Below, in pieces: positions 31,500 to 41,084 of a stretch of 63,823 nucleotides of DNA (position 1 is the first letter of the stretch; the number at the start of each line of letters is the position of its first letter). The notes beneath the pieces were generated by a model. The model was not told the origin of the DNA. It saw nothing but the letters and a program-made list of their open reading frames with translations, and searched no databases. This stretch comes from Chalara sp. BL73 (lineage: Eukaryota > Ascomycota > Leotiomycetes > Helotiales), in the NCBI GenBank assembly GCA_918026815.1, contig CAKJVC010000023.1, positions 1 through 63,823 of the forward strand, in the 5' to 3' direction. Made by a program: the position numbers and the translations under genes.

Positions 31500-32261
31500 C
31501 AATCACCTCGCTTAAGTCTTCGCCACTTGACATTTTAGGACTACTTTTTCTTTTTATTATAACTTTGCTAAATATTAAGCAAATTTATTCGTTTTTTGTT
31601 TAAATAAAAGATATTTAATCTTTAATTAATTTTTTATTGGTTTGTAAAGTATAATTACTACTATTATTGATATTAAGTTATATAATTATTAAGAAACTTG
31701 TATTAATTTTAACTTGTTTTTAAAACTATGCTATTTTTAAATATTTTAATAAAAATATTGAAATTTAAAATATATTAATATTTAAGCATTTTTTAAAAAT
31801 TATTTTAAAAATTGTTCAATAAACATAAAATATTGTTAAGTAATATATATTTTAATTACAAGACTTTTGAGAAAATAAGCAAAAATAAGCGAAAATTTTG
31901 AAATTTCATAGTTTTTAAAGTTTAATAACTTTAAAATTAGAAATTTGAATAATACAAATTTTAGTATTTAAATTAAAATTTATTTAGAAAAAAATATATA
32001 ATTTTTTTTAATGTTTTATATTAAATAATTTATAAGTAATTTTAATCGAAAAATCACTAAATGTAGCAATATTTTTGAGCTAATATAAAAAGCAATAATA
32101 TACTATTAATTAAAAATATTATTATTATTTTTTAGTTAAATTTAGTAATTATTATTTTATTTTTAAACCAAACATAAATAGCACATTTATATAAAAAGTT
32201 ATACGTATACAAAATAGTGAAATGTTCTAGTCACGTAGCGAACACCTAAGTAAAGTGATTG
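31500..32261. mobile_element. 762-bp AT-rich element inserted at TA in the minisatellite
   Basis: Flanked by TA (31498..31499 and 32262..32263). The ends are imperfect inverted repeats (CAATCACCTCGCTTAAGT against CAATCACTTTACTTAGGT). Removing the element and one TA restores a normal repeat unit (CCTGTACTTACAG). The interior is extremely AT-rich with no ORF. Probably a non-autonomous Tc1/mariner- or pogo-type element, heavily decayed. Confidence 0.7.
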
Positions 32262-33373
32262 TACTTACAGAGCCTATAGAGTCTACTATAACTGTAGCGT
32301 CTCCTGTACTTGCAGCGCTTACAGTGTCTACTGTGCTTAAACAGCTATCCCCAGACAGGCCAAAAGTTTTAATGCAAGCCTATTTAGCTGAGAAAGCAGC
32401 CTGGCTAGCTCAGCACTCTACTGTACGACCAACAGAATACCGCAAAGCCCGGAAATAGACTACTCCGCGACCAAAAGTCTTAAAAGAACAGCTATTTTAC
32501 ATGCTTAGAGAACGACGTGACCTTATAAGTAATATTATAGCAAATCAAGCTAATTGGACAAATGAAGAGATTATAGTATAGCTAGATAATGAAGCAAAAA
32601 AGGAAGAAGACGAGTATAGTAAGCTAGAATCGGAGTTTGTAAAAAACAGCAACAAGCACACGGAAAATAAGCGTAAAGAAATATAGGCTAGAATTGAGGA
32701 AGAGCATACACGAGATTCTGAGCGATACATTCTATAAATTCATTATTACGATGCAATTAAGTCTAGCGTGCATTAATTGCAGGTAAAATTACAGTGCAAA
32801 TAGGTGTAGAACGCGACGCGAGATCATTTTGGTGGTGTGGTGTCGTGCTTACGTCAGCTCTAAACTGACACCATGGTGTCAGTGTATTGCTACCCCTGAC
32901 AGCATTGTTTCATGGCCATTTTCTTAGCCACGTTTTGCAGACCCCTCCCTCCCCCAGAGAAAAAGAGAAATTGTGCCGCGGTTGCAGTAATATGGCCCTT
33001 GTCAGCTAAGCGATGGAGGTGTGAAATGGGGTGAGCTTGTGATTGAGCTGTAGAGTTGCGGGGATGGGGGATGGAAGAGAGAGGTGGGCTTGGGTGTGCT
33101 CAGTTGGTGTTACTAAACAAGTAAGCAGGATGTGTTCAATCGGGTTTGGGGGGTGAGGGCATCGGATGCCTGATTGCAGAAAGGAAATGCTTGGATCTGC
33201 GCTGTTGCCTTTCGGACAAAGTCGTCTATATGTACACACAAAAGTAACTCGTGAGACTTGCCCGCGAAAAAGATTGCGATGGTCCAGAAATACACTTTTC
33301 GAAGCTCCTTGTCTCTTCAATGCAAGCAATGCTCTCCACAGGGCGTGATCTCATGCATATGCCGAACCAGGTG

Positions 33374-34531
33374 TCACAACAGCGAAGAAACGCTCAACAT
33401 CTCACTGGGGCCAAGCAACTTTTCTAGATCTGTCCACATATCGGCCTCCTGGTTCGGATCATGCCTTGGCTCGTTACCCCCGCCCAACGGTCCTGGATCG
33501 TTGTATATTTCTACCCTTCTGATATTATCCCCAACCTCGATAATCGTGCCCCCAACATGCTCTTCCTTCTGAACCAAGTCCAACATTACCTGGGCCACTT
33601 TCTCCGGCGCGATCCATCCTGGATTCTCTTGGTTCACCATCTTCAGTTTCTCGGGGTGGTCGGTCCAAAGAGGGGTCAGTATCCTTCCTGGCGCAACAGC
33701 ATTGACGCGGATCTTGGGAATGTGAGGTGGAGGATTTTCAAGACGGTATAGTGATCGCACAAGACCATTGATAGCATGCTTCGATGCGACATAGAATGGT
33801 GTTGGAAAAAAAGGTTCTTGTCCGGCAACGCTTGAGATATGTACTGTAGGACGTTTTGTTGTTAGCATTTAACTAATTGGGAAAGGCGGACATTCCTTTC
33901 AAATCTTTTTTTGGCTGCCTGGCTGTCAAGTTACTTGACCTGGGGCTTTGCCGAGTGGAAACGTAGGATGCGAGAAACAACACGAAAGGTTAGCCCGGCT
34001 GACTCACCAACTACTCCGCATTTGTTTTGTGCCAGGAAATGCCCAACTGCCATTTGCGTAACTCGAAGGGGATGGTGGATATTGATATCTATGATGGCAT
34101 ATCGAGAATTGCAAAGGATGTCCTCCGATCGTGGCGTTCCAGGTGGAATGAAGAAGCTTGAGCTAGGCTTTGATAATTCAGCATATCTGATGGAACACAT
34201 CCACTAATCAAATATGTAAGCATATACTCACAGGTTCATAGACTCCGGCTCCCGGACAAACGATATCCGCTCCTCCAAAATGCGCGATGGCCACCGCAAA
34301 CATTCTGTCGAGTTGAATCCAATCCGACACATCAGTCTCCTGGAAAACTGCCTTTGCGCCATTGGATGAGAGCGTATACTGGGCTACCAAATCCTCTGCT
34401 TCTGGCCGAAGCCTAAGATCCGCGATGACTACATTGCAGCCTTTGCTGAGTAACAGCCTTGCGAAGCAGAAATTGATGCCACTGCCTGCTCCTGTGATAA
34501 TGGCAGTCTTTCCTGATACGTTCATCGCCAT
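33374..34531 (-). CDS. Short-chain dehydrogenase/reductase (15-PGDH-like)
   Basis: Exons 34531..34232, 34167..34008 and 33843..33374 give 309 residues with all phases matching (introns of 64 and 164 bp, GTGAGT donors). A Rossmann NAD(P) site TGAGSGIN (residues 14-21) ends in N where G is usual. VADLR near residue 40 suggests NAD use. The catalytic set is SSVAG and YVASK (Tyr and Lys three apart), then VNAVAPGRILTPLW. It fits the classical SDR fold, cytosolic, with an alcohol or ketone substrate that cannot be told from sequence. The first intron acceptor has an alternative (TTAG at about 34203) that also keeps the frame; I prefer the one giving YEP-PSSSFF. Confidence 0.85.
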
Positions 34532-36284
34532 TTTGTGTGTTGTGCTCTGAAATCATAAGAAACTCGCAGAATTTTGTGCAACAATGAATCAATGACAAGC
34601 AAACACATAAAAGTAGAGGATTCAAATTTATAGAGATGATGGCGTGACGAAGGGGTCGTGCTGCAGTTGCCCTTTCCCAGACGTATCAAGAGTGCGTCGT
34701 CTCTTCTCTCCTCTTACATCGAAGGTACGAAGATGCAAACGCTGACGTAGACAACAAGGCTCTGTTCTTACAAGCTAAAGGTAATACAACCTGGGACCTC
34801 ATCAGCATTGTAACGATTGGGCAGCATGATGCTGGGAGTGTACCTCGTGAGACTACTCAGCGGTGTGTTGCTGCGGCGTGGGCGACATCCGCACAGTACC
34901 CAGTAAACTGACAGAAGTGATCTCCCGTTGCGACCCGCGCCTTATAAGTTGGCCGGTACTTAAACTGGGTACCAGAATTCGTCGATACGAATACCCTGTT
35001 GAAGGCATGGCGGTGAAGGGATAGTAAGTATAAGAAGGATGATATGATGTTGAAGAGCACGGGCAGAAGCAGAACCCGCACAAACTTGGTCACGAACCTG
35101 CTCATGACCATTGGTACATCAGCTGAAGTGAGAATTTATAACTTCGATGCCTCGCAGGCCGAATGGAACCAATATCACTATATCTGGTAGCCAGGGAGCG
35201 CATCATCTAGTCCAAAAGGTTGGTAAGCCAAGACTGCCGGTCCGGTAGAATTCGTAGAATCCGCACCAAATATGCAGGTCATCAAGAAATTGCCTCAGGC
35301 GCCCATCCCACGTTTTATATATTCTGCCACTAATCATCATAACTTAGTAGGGAACACACCAAATTTAAATGTGGAACTGCAGAATAAACCTACTACAGGT
35401 CTGCCGAAATGTCATCATCATAATTGCTTGTACTTTCGTACAGGGCCAAACTATTAGCAGTGCAGTATCTGTGGCGAGGATAGATGCTGCACACTTATTG
35501 GTGAGTCTGGGATTATTGGCCCTTGACAAAGAGTTCCCCACTGCTAATTGTTTGGACCTGTACGAAAGTACAATCTTCGTGCTGACCACGTGTGAAAAGT
35601 GGAGACTGGTGATGACTTTACAATGGGACCTCTATTCTAGACCCATCTACGCTAGGCAATAGGGAAATAGCGTATAAGTGGCAACTGGTTTAGGTTCATA
35701 TTGCCATGCTTGAATATGGCCAATTGCATTTGGATAGTTCTGGCGGAAGTGAAGAGTAACTGCATGTCATCCTTGGGAGAGTATTGTGACTCAAGAAAAA
35801 ACGCTTATCATATCTGTACCACTCAAATTCTGCATGTCGTCAAAAGCGAAGGAGCTCGAGAGGCACAGCGACAATTAGAGGCGGGGGGGGGGGGATGAGC
35901 AAGGCTCGGGACCATGACATGGTTTTCCTGATACTGTAATGGCATTTGGCCTACTTGGTGAAGTGACAACCAACCGCGGCACAGCTTAGGAATGAATAAT
36001 CACGTGGTCAGCTGCGAAAGCAGACGACATAAAGGATCATGAAACTAAGCCATTTAGAGTAATACGTTTTGCACCAGGCTCGGTAAAACTGCTATTCTTA
36101 CAGCCCTTTTTTGCAATTCTTACGGTTCTGAACCAGATTGGGCAAGAGGACGGAGGTTTCAGCCTCTGAGTCGAGCAGTGTTGGTCACATTGTAGCCATT
36201 GGCTCAGGGGTTAAGAGTTGCATAATGGATTCCTTCTCCCTTCCTCTCTTTCTCTCTACTGTAGTATTCGCTCATATGTCAGTA
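34532..36284. other. Gene-poor region holding one MITE
   Basis: About 1.75 kb with only short frames and one small hairpin element (35433..35568). A run of about 13 G lies near 35883..35895. Confidence 0.4.
35433..35568. mobile_element. 136-bp hairpin MITE, TA-flanked
   Basis: Arms of about 35 bp (CTTTCGTACAGGGCCAAACT at the left; complement with few changes at the right, ending CCTGTACGAAAG) are bounded by TA on both sides. No ORF. Family unknown. Confidence 0.6.
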
Positions 36285-36440
36285 ATATGCCGTCCGCAAC
36301 TCGTAGCAGGGATAATATGCTGTCCGCGACTCTTGCAGGAGCTCTACTAGGGGAATATGCTGTCCGCAGCTCTGGCAAGGGTAATATGCCGTCCGCAACA
36401 CTAGCTGGGGAAAGTATGCTTGTCCGCAAATCTTGCAGGA
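36285..36440 (+). repeat. Minisatellite, five units of about 30-40 bp
   Basis: Units begin ATATGC(C/T)GTCCGC and contain CTTGCAGG or a variant. Unit lengths vary. Part of the larger GTCCGC-rich repeat region that extends to about 36960. Confidence 0.6.
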
Positions 36441-36594
36441 ATTTTGGCAGGGAGTCCCACAACTCCTGTAGCAGGGTCATGTCGGAGCTGGCGATGGGAA
36501 CGAAGAGGACAATGCTTGGGTAGCTACTGATAGGGCTTCCATTGTCATCACTGGATATGGCAAAGACCTAAGATTACTACCGGCATGCTGGCTC

Positions 36595-36960
36595 CATTGT
36601 GCGGACGGTATCACCAGTGGTGGTATTGACTTAACTTTAATGTCAGCGCGGACACGATGATCTCGGTAGGTCTGAAAATGGATGACCGTCCGCGAAATGA
36701 GCTCTCAATGTCAGTACAGATGCGACCTTCCCTAGTTAAGTTTTATTTGGACCGCAAAATGATGTCCACGCCCAGTTGACGGTCTTCAGCTGACCTCCTC
36801 CAGTTAATGACCTGGAATTAATGACATCCCCCATTGATGACCTGCCACAGTTAGGGTCGAATCTTAATGTCAGTGCGGACGTGATGACCTACTTCAGTTG
36901 ATGACCTACTTAGTTGGTAAGTGGGCAAATGGTCCATTGGCGGTTATGTGCTTAGCTCCT
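36595..36960. repeat. Dispersed repeat, inverted relative at 42450..42860
   Basis: Contains AATGTCAG(T/C)GCGGAC, GGTCTGAAAATGGATGACC and GATGACCTACTT. The same strings occur reverse-complemented and diverged at about 42450..42860. No coding content or clear ends. Confidence 0.5.
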
Positions 36961-37011
36961 CACTGTCCAACGCCGTTGCTGTAAGGTTATGTGCAAATTG
37001 AAGGGGGAAAA

Positions 37012-37229
37012 TGTTGAAATAGAAAGAGTCACGTGGCCTTCAGAGAGTATAGGGCAAACGAGTATCAATTGCTGAAGGTTGTAGAACCTAAACTACAGGA
37101 GAGAATCCCTCTACTTATAGAGGTGTGATACTCGCATGTCAACACAATGATGCCTACTGTTGCCTACTGTTGCCTACTGGTGCCTACAATAGACTTTAGG
37201 TATGGTCCTTAGACCTAGCCTGTTCAACA
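37012..37229. mobile_element. Solo LTR (218 bp), second family
   Basis: Starts TGTTGAA and ends TTCAACA, a perfect 7-bp inverted pair, with GAAAA on both sides (37007..37011 and 37230..37234). Near its 3' end the 11-bp unit TGCCTACTGTT is repeated about four times. Different from the TGT(T/A)AC family in this window. Confidence 0.75.
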
Positions 37230-37882
37230 GAAAATCGGGCGAGATCGGCTCCACCGACCCTCTCCCCGTACTGTGATACCCACAGAATTCAGTTCTCTTA
37301 TGTTCTCTTAAGTTATGCTTGCTCTATATGGCCTGGGGAGTACCGTGAAAACTATAAAATGTGCTGCCTTCCTGCAAGTATTGTTTAAGATTCCCCATCA
37401 AGTCCATCCTTGTTCTTTACCCCCCTCCTCACTTCCCACGTCTCTCTCCCAGGATCTATGGAGGTTTTCCATGCCAAGAGAACATCTTACAACGTTTGTT
37501 TGCCTCTCGTGTCCATATGAAGTTCAAAGCCTTCTGCTACCTTGCTCGAAGCGAAACTGACGTAGCCCAGTTACGTTGGTGAGGACTACCAAAGCTATAA
37601 TAATTGGCCTTGCTAAGGAGGTGAATAATAATTGTATTACAGTGTTTTCAACGCAAAATCTTTATAAACTGCGAAAAAATCGCGAAAAATAGCATTGCCA
37701 AGCATTAACGTTGCACGCAAGTAAAAACCTGCACAAAGTATCAAGACGGGGAATCAGTCGTTTTAGTCTTGCTTGGCCTACGATTCTGGCAAAACGATGG
37801 CGTTGATGCACCCCGCATGTGATCCTTGCCAATTTGAAGATCTACGAAACATTTAGGGAAATGGCTGTACCCCACATGTGAG
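37230..37882. other. No supported gene
   Basis: About 650 bases between two solo LTRs. Short frames only. Confidence 0.4.
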
Positions 37883-38235
37883 TGTTACGGTCCTATTGGC
37901 GATCCAATATAGATAAAAGATCTTGGTCCGAGGTTTGTTGGTCTGGAGAGAAGTAGGTATATCACATATGAGACTAGATCCCAATAACAAGTATACTGTG
38001 AAGAATACTATTTGAGTTGAGCACGAAGCTCCTATCTAATGGGAAAACTATCTACTTATATATAGGGCTTCGTGGGGTTGGATCATTGCCTTAGCGCATG
38101 ATCCTTGGATCGTGGATCATAGCCATGATCCATGATCCATCACGTGACTCCTTCCTTCAGGGGTTCTCTGTGTAGACCAAGTCTACCGAGCCTCAGGCCC
38201 CTAAGGCACAAGTCCTGTTAGCGATGCGCGCAACA
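37883..38235 (-). mobile_element. Solo LTR (353 bp), inverted relative of 19993..20317
   Basis: Reverse-complement match to the LTR at 19993..20317 over nearly all its length, including the TATATAAG box and the GATCCATGATCC repeats. Flanked by the perfect 5-bp duplication GTGAG (37878..37882 and 38236..38240). The two copies differ by several indels, so they are not a recent pair. Confidence 0.85.
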
Positions 38236-38304
38236 GTGAGCTGCTGCGGGACTGGACAACTTTGGTCATAGCTTAGCCGTTGGGGGAAAATTATTGTCCG
38301 GGTA

Positions 38305-39014
38305 ACGTAGTCCACAAGCGAGTGGGCAAAACAAGCTCATGCACACTTTTTTCTTGGCATTGTATAAAAAGTTAAATAACACAACAACAATAAAAATAAA
38401 ATAAATGAAATTTTTATATAGTGTTATCAAAACTCATATTTTTAATTTAGCAAAGTTATATTTCAAAATTTATAAAAATAAAATAAAACAATAGCTTACA
38501 AATAGCGGAAAAGTATACTAATACTTGTAACGGCAGCAATGGGAATAGGTTTTACCGCTGCGCCAACGGGCCAAAAGGCACTTGAATTGACCGAGAGGTC
38601 AATTCCCTATTCCGCTATATATAGGTCACGTAGCTACCGTGACAATACTAATTATACTTTTAATTTTGCATTTTACTAATTTAATTGTTTATAAAATATT
38701 TTAATAATTGAAATATAAGCTTTTTTATATTAAAAGTAAACATATTCAAAGTTTTAAAGCTTATGAATTTATAATTATTAAAACATAGTATTTGGGGGCT
38801 AAAAACTGGCTATATACTTTATATAGTAAAGCTATAGATTATAAACTTTTAAAAATTAAAAATACTCTTAACATATTATATAGAAAGCTTAAATCTTAAG
38901 TTTTAAAATTTTGTATAAACAATTAAATAAAGTGCACGGTTACGCACAGACGTTTTTTGTATGTAAAAAAAAGTGTGCATGAGCTTGTTTTGCCCACTCG
39001 CTTGTGAACTACGT
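38305..39014. mobile_element. 710-bp AT-rich MITE with pogo-like termini
   Basis: TA at 38303..38304 and 39015..39016. Inverted arms of about 48 bp differ by one base and begin ACGTAG(T)CCACAAGCGAGTGG, clearly related to the pogo element ends at 12712/14533 (ACGTATTCCACAAGCGAGCGG). No ORF. A 119-bp solo LTR sits inside. Confidence 0.85.
38526..38644. mobile_element. 119-bp LTR-like insertion (TRIM-type solo LTR)
   Basis: Starts TGTAACGG and ends CCGTGACA, with ATACT on both sides (38521..38525 and 38645..38649). Much more GC-rich than the MITE that surrounds it, and its ends match the TGT(A/T)AC...GT(G/A)ACA pattern of the other LTRs here. No coding content. Its length suits a TRIM or SMART-like LTR. 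Confidence 0.75.
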
Positions 39015-39016
39015 TA

Positions 39017-39680
39017 GCTGAACAGTATTTGTTCCTCCTTGGAACGCACCATTGGACTCTATATTTCACATTAAATCGAAGATATCTCGTGCCATTTAGG
39101 CATTCTCGGCGTCTCCTCCTGGAGTTTACAAGTGACATGATTTCTCCCACAAATGACAGAGGCATGTTCTTACGACAGTAAGACGAGAAGTTCCAGCAAT
39201 TCGGCACTGCACATAGGCAAATTGCAATGCCTCATAAAGGAAAGTAAAAGTGTTCGATTTGGCTTTGGCATTGTTCCAATAAGGCTTACCATGTCCCCGC
39301 ACAGCAAGCTTCCTTGATGTTGTCCATGTTGAGCAGACAAGTGGATTTATCTTTGGTAATTATCACATGGAATTCTTTACCTTACGAGGCTAGTGTTTTT
39401 GCAGCTGTAAGTTCAAGTTACAGAGCAGATAATTTGTGCGCTACTAAATTTACGTATTACGTACTACAGAATTGTTGCAATGCTGCTAGTACGGAATAAA
39501 GGCCCGAGCATACAAGGCGCGTAAGGTCAGGTGTGAAATTCAGAATGCTTTCTTCAAGAAAATGCCCAAGTGTAACCTTGCATGATTGACTAGCCTACAT
39601 ATATATAATTCACCTTATCGGAGTATCTCGTAGCGTTTACTGTACGTGCTACTGCTATACTTTGGGTGAAAGCCGAAAAT
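39017..39680. other. Upstream region of the pectin methylesterase gene
   Basis: About 660 bases without a supported gene; presumed promoter. No clear regulatory motif picked out. Confidence 0.35.
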
Positions 39681-41084
39681 ATGCTTCTCAAATCTTTCTT
39701 CGCGATTGCACTTCTTACATTGTCAGCACAAAGTGCTGCTATTACTGAGAGGGCGACAGCTAGAACTTCTCCTCCATCTGGTTCCAAGGTTGTGAGGAAA
39801 TCTGGAACCCAGACAGGCGAATACAGGTACACTTTCTTAATCACCTCAACATTAGCACTGCTGACTTCCTTTTTATAGTACATTCAAGCTGCCATAGGCT
39901 CTCTGGGATCAAGCACTGCCAGTGCCAGCATCTTTATCTATGGCGGGACGTATGAAGAGCAAGTGACTATCAAATATGGCGGTTCCTTGACGATTTATGG
40001 CTACACTACAGAGTATGCCCGCATGAGCTTCTGTTTCTCATCTTTTCTTCGCCAAGCCTATCGGAGACTAACATTCTTCAGTGTCGGCAATTGGAAGAAC
40101 AACGTGGTCACCATCCAACACTCACTCAGCAGCGCTGCTGCTGGCAGTTTAGATGCAAGTGCGACATTCCGAGTATCAAGCGCTAACTTCAAGCTGTACA
40201 ATGTCAACGTTAGGAATAACTATGGCCAAGGAGCGCAGGTAGATTATCCTTTCGAAAAGGGTTTATTCAACTAATTCTTCATCGTAGGCCGTTGCTGTCT
40301 CTGCACGTGGCGACAAACAAGGCTACTACGGCTGTGCATTCTACTCTTACCAGGATACTCTCTACGTTTACTCGAACAAGCAATACTATAGCAATTGCTA
40401 TATTGAAGGTGCTGTAGACTACATCTTTGGTGGTGCGAGTGTTTGGTTTGGCGAGTGCACTATTGCTTCAAATGGTGGTGGCGCAATCACTGCCAGCAGC
40501 AGAGAAGTGGCTACTGATTCCGGATGGTATGTAATCGACTCGAGCACAGTAAGTCTCTCCTCTTCTAGAATACCAGTTCTAATCCTTTCCACTCGGTTAT
40601 GTAGCTTAAATCTAACACATTACAGGTCACTGCTACCGCCAATTCTGGGGACCTCACTGCAAAAGTCTATCTCGGCCGCCCGTGGCGAGTTCTTGCTCGT
40701 GTAATCTACCAGAACTCAGCTCTGTCTGCAATTATTGCTCCCAAAGGATGGACAGAAATGGCAGCTGGAGCTACTCCGTAGGTTTCCTTTCAATAATTTT
40801 ATGTGTTTCTACGGTTCGCTGTATGGAGCTGCAATTCAGGATCCACGAAGATTAAGTCACCTGCTGACAGCCATTCCAGGCTATATTATGAATACGCAAA
40901 CACGGGGGCCGGTGCCAGCACAAGCCAGCGACAGTATTTGAGCTCTATCAGCACACCAATGGACAAAACGTGAGTGTTTGCTGTAGAATTATTAGTAGTT
41001 GACACCGAGATTGAAGGCTGACTTCATGATTACAGTACCCTATTTGGGTCTGACTGGACGGGTTGGATTGATCGAAGCTACTAG
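39681..41084 (+). pseudogene. Pectin methylesterase (CE8) with one frameshift
   Basis: Seven exons (39681..39826, 39879..40012, 40082..40238, 40288..40548, 40626..40777, 40880..40969, 41036..41084) with good splice sites throughout. Signal peptide MLLKSFFAIALLTLSAQSAA. Family motifs: GGTYEEQVT, KQGYYGCAFYSYQDTLY (Gln and catalytic Asp), EGAVDYIFGGA (second Asp), YLGRPWR (Arg), so the catalytic set is present. It would de-esterify plant pectin outside the cell. Right after the first acceptor, exon 2 reads TACATTCAA where one extra base is needed to continue from GEYS to IQAAIGSL. That one-base loss breaks the protein after about 50 residues. An intact gene with a sequencing error is the main alternative. 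Confidence 0.7.

Larger units (their letters stand above)
28360..32736 (+). pseudogene. MULE transposase with RIP-type stops
   Basis: ATG 28360 opens a zinc-binding-like N-terminal region (IKVFYNCDRCGPPP). After an intron near 28845..28899 comes the MULE core (VILVDNTYKTNKFDMLL, ITSSSMTFSIGFCFLPG), then RVTSRVESAHAYIKRYL, then a zinc knuckle (KCSACHRKKHTINSSNC), a repeat region and a Lys/Glu-rich tail. In one frame at least a dozen stops appear exactly where Trp or Gln is expected (for example DFV-stop-AFHCF, AFEAA-stop-RTVIQ, LEFQT-stop-YSTP). TAG and TGA fit TGG with G to A; TAA and TAG fit CAA and CAG with C to T. Frame and introns are otherwise preserved. Not functional. Confidence 0.8.
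28207..32895 (+). mobile_element. 4.7-kb Mutator-like element, RIP-damaged, with nested insertions
   Basis: The perfect 9-bp duplication CTGACAGCA lies at 28198..28206 and 32896..32904. Terminal inverted repeats of about 125 bp start GGGTAGCAATACACTGACAC, and each includes the 20-bp palindrome ACTGACACCATGGTGTCAGT. Inside are a MULE transposase remnant, a solo LTR (29245..29727) and an AT-rich element (31500..32261). Confidence 0.9.

Noticed and set aside
30824..31502. Long minus-strand frames rich in Asp/Ala/Val or Cys/Arg/Gly over the minisatellite
   Set aside because: A 45-bp unit is open in several frames; these are shadows of the plus-strand repeat in the MULE.
37012..37144. A 133-bp LTR ending at TCAACA near 37144
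   Set aside because: The flanks do not match; the longer 37012..37229 unit has a perfect GAAAA duplication.
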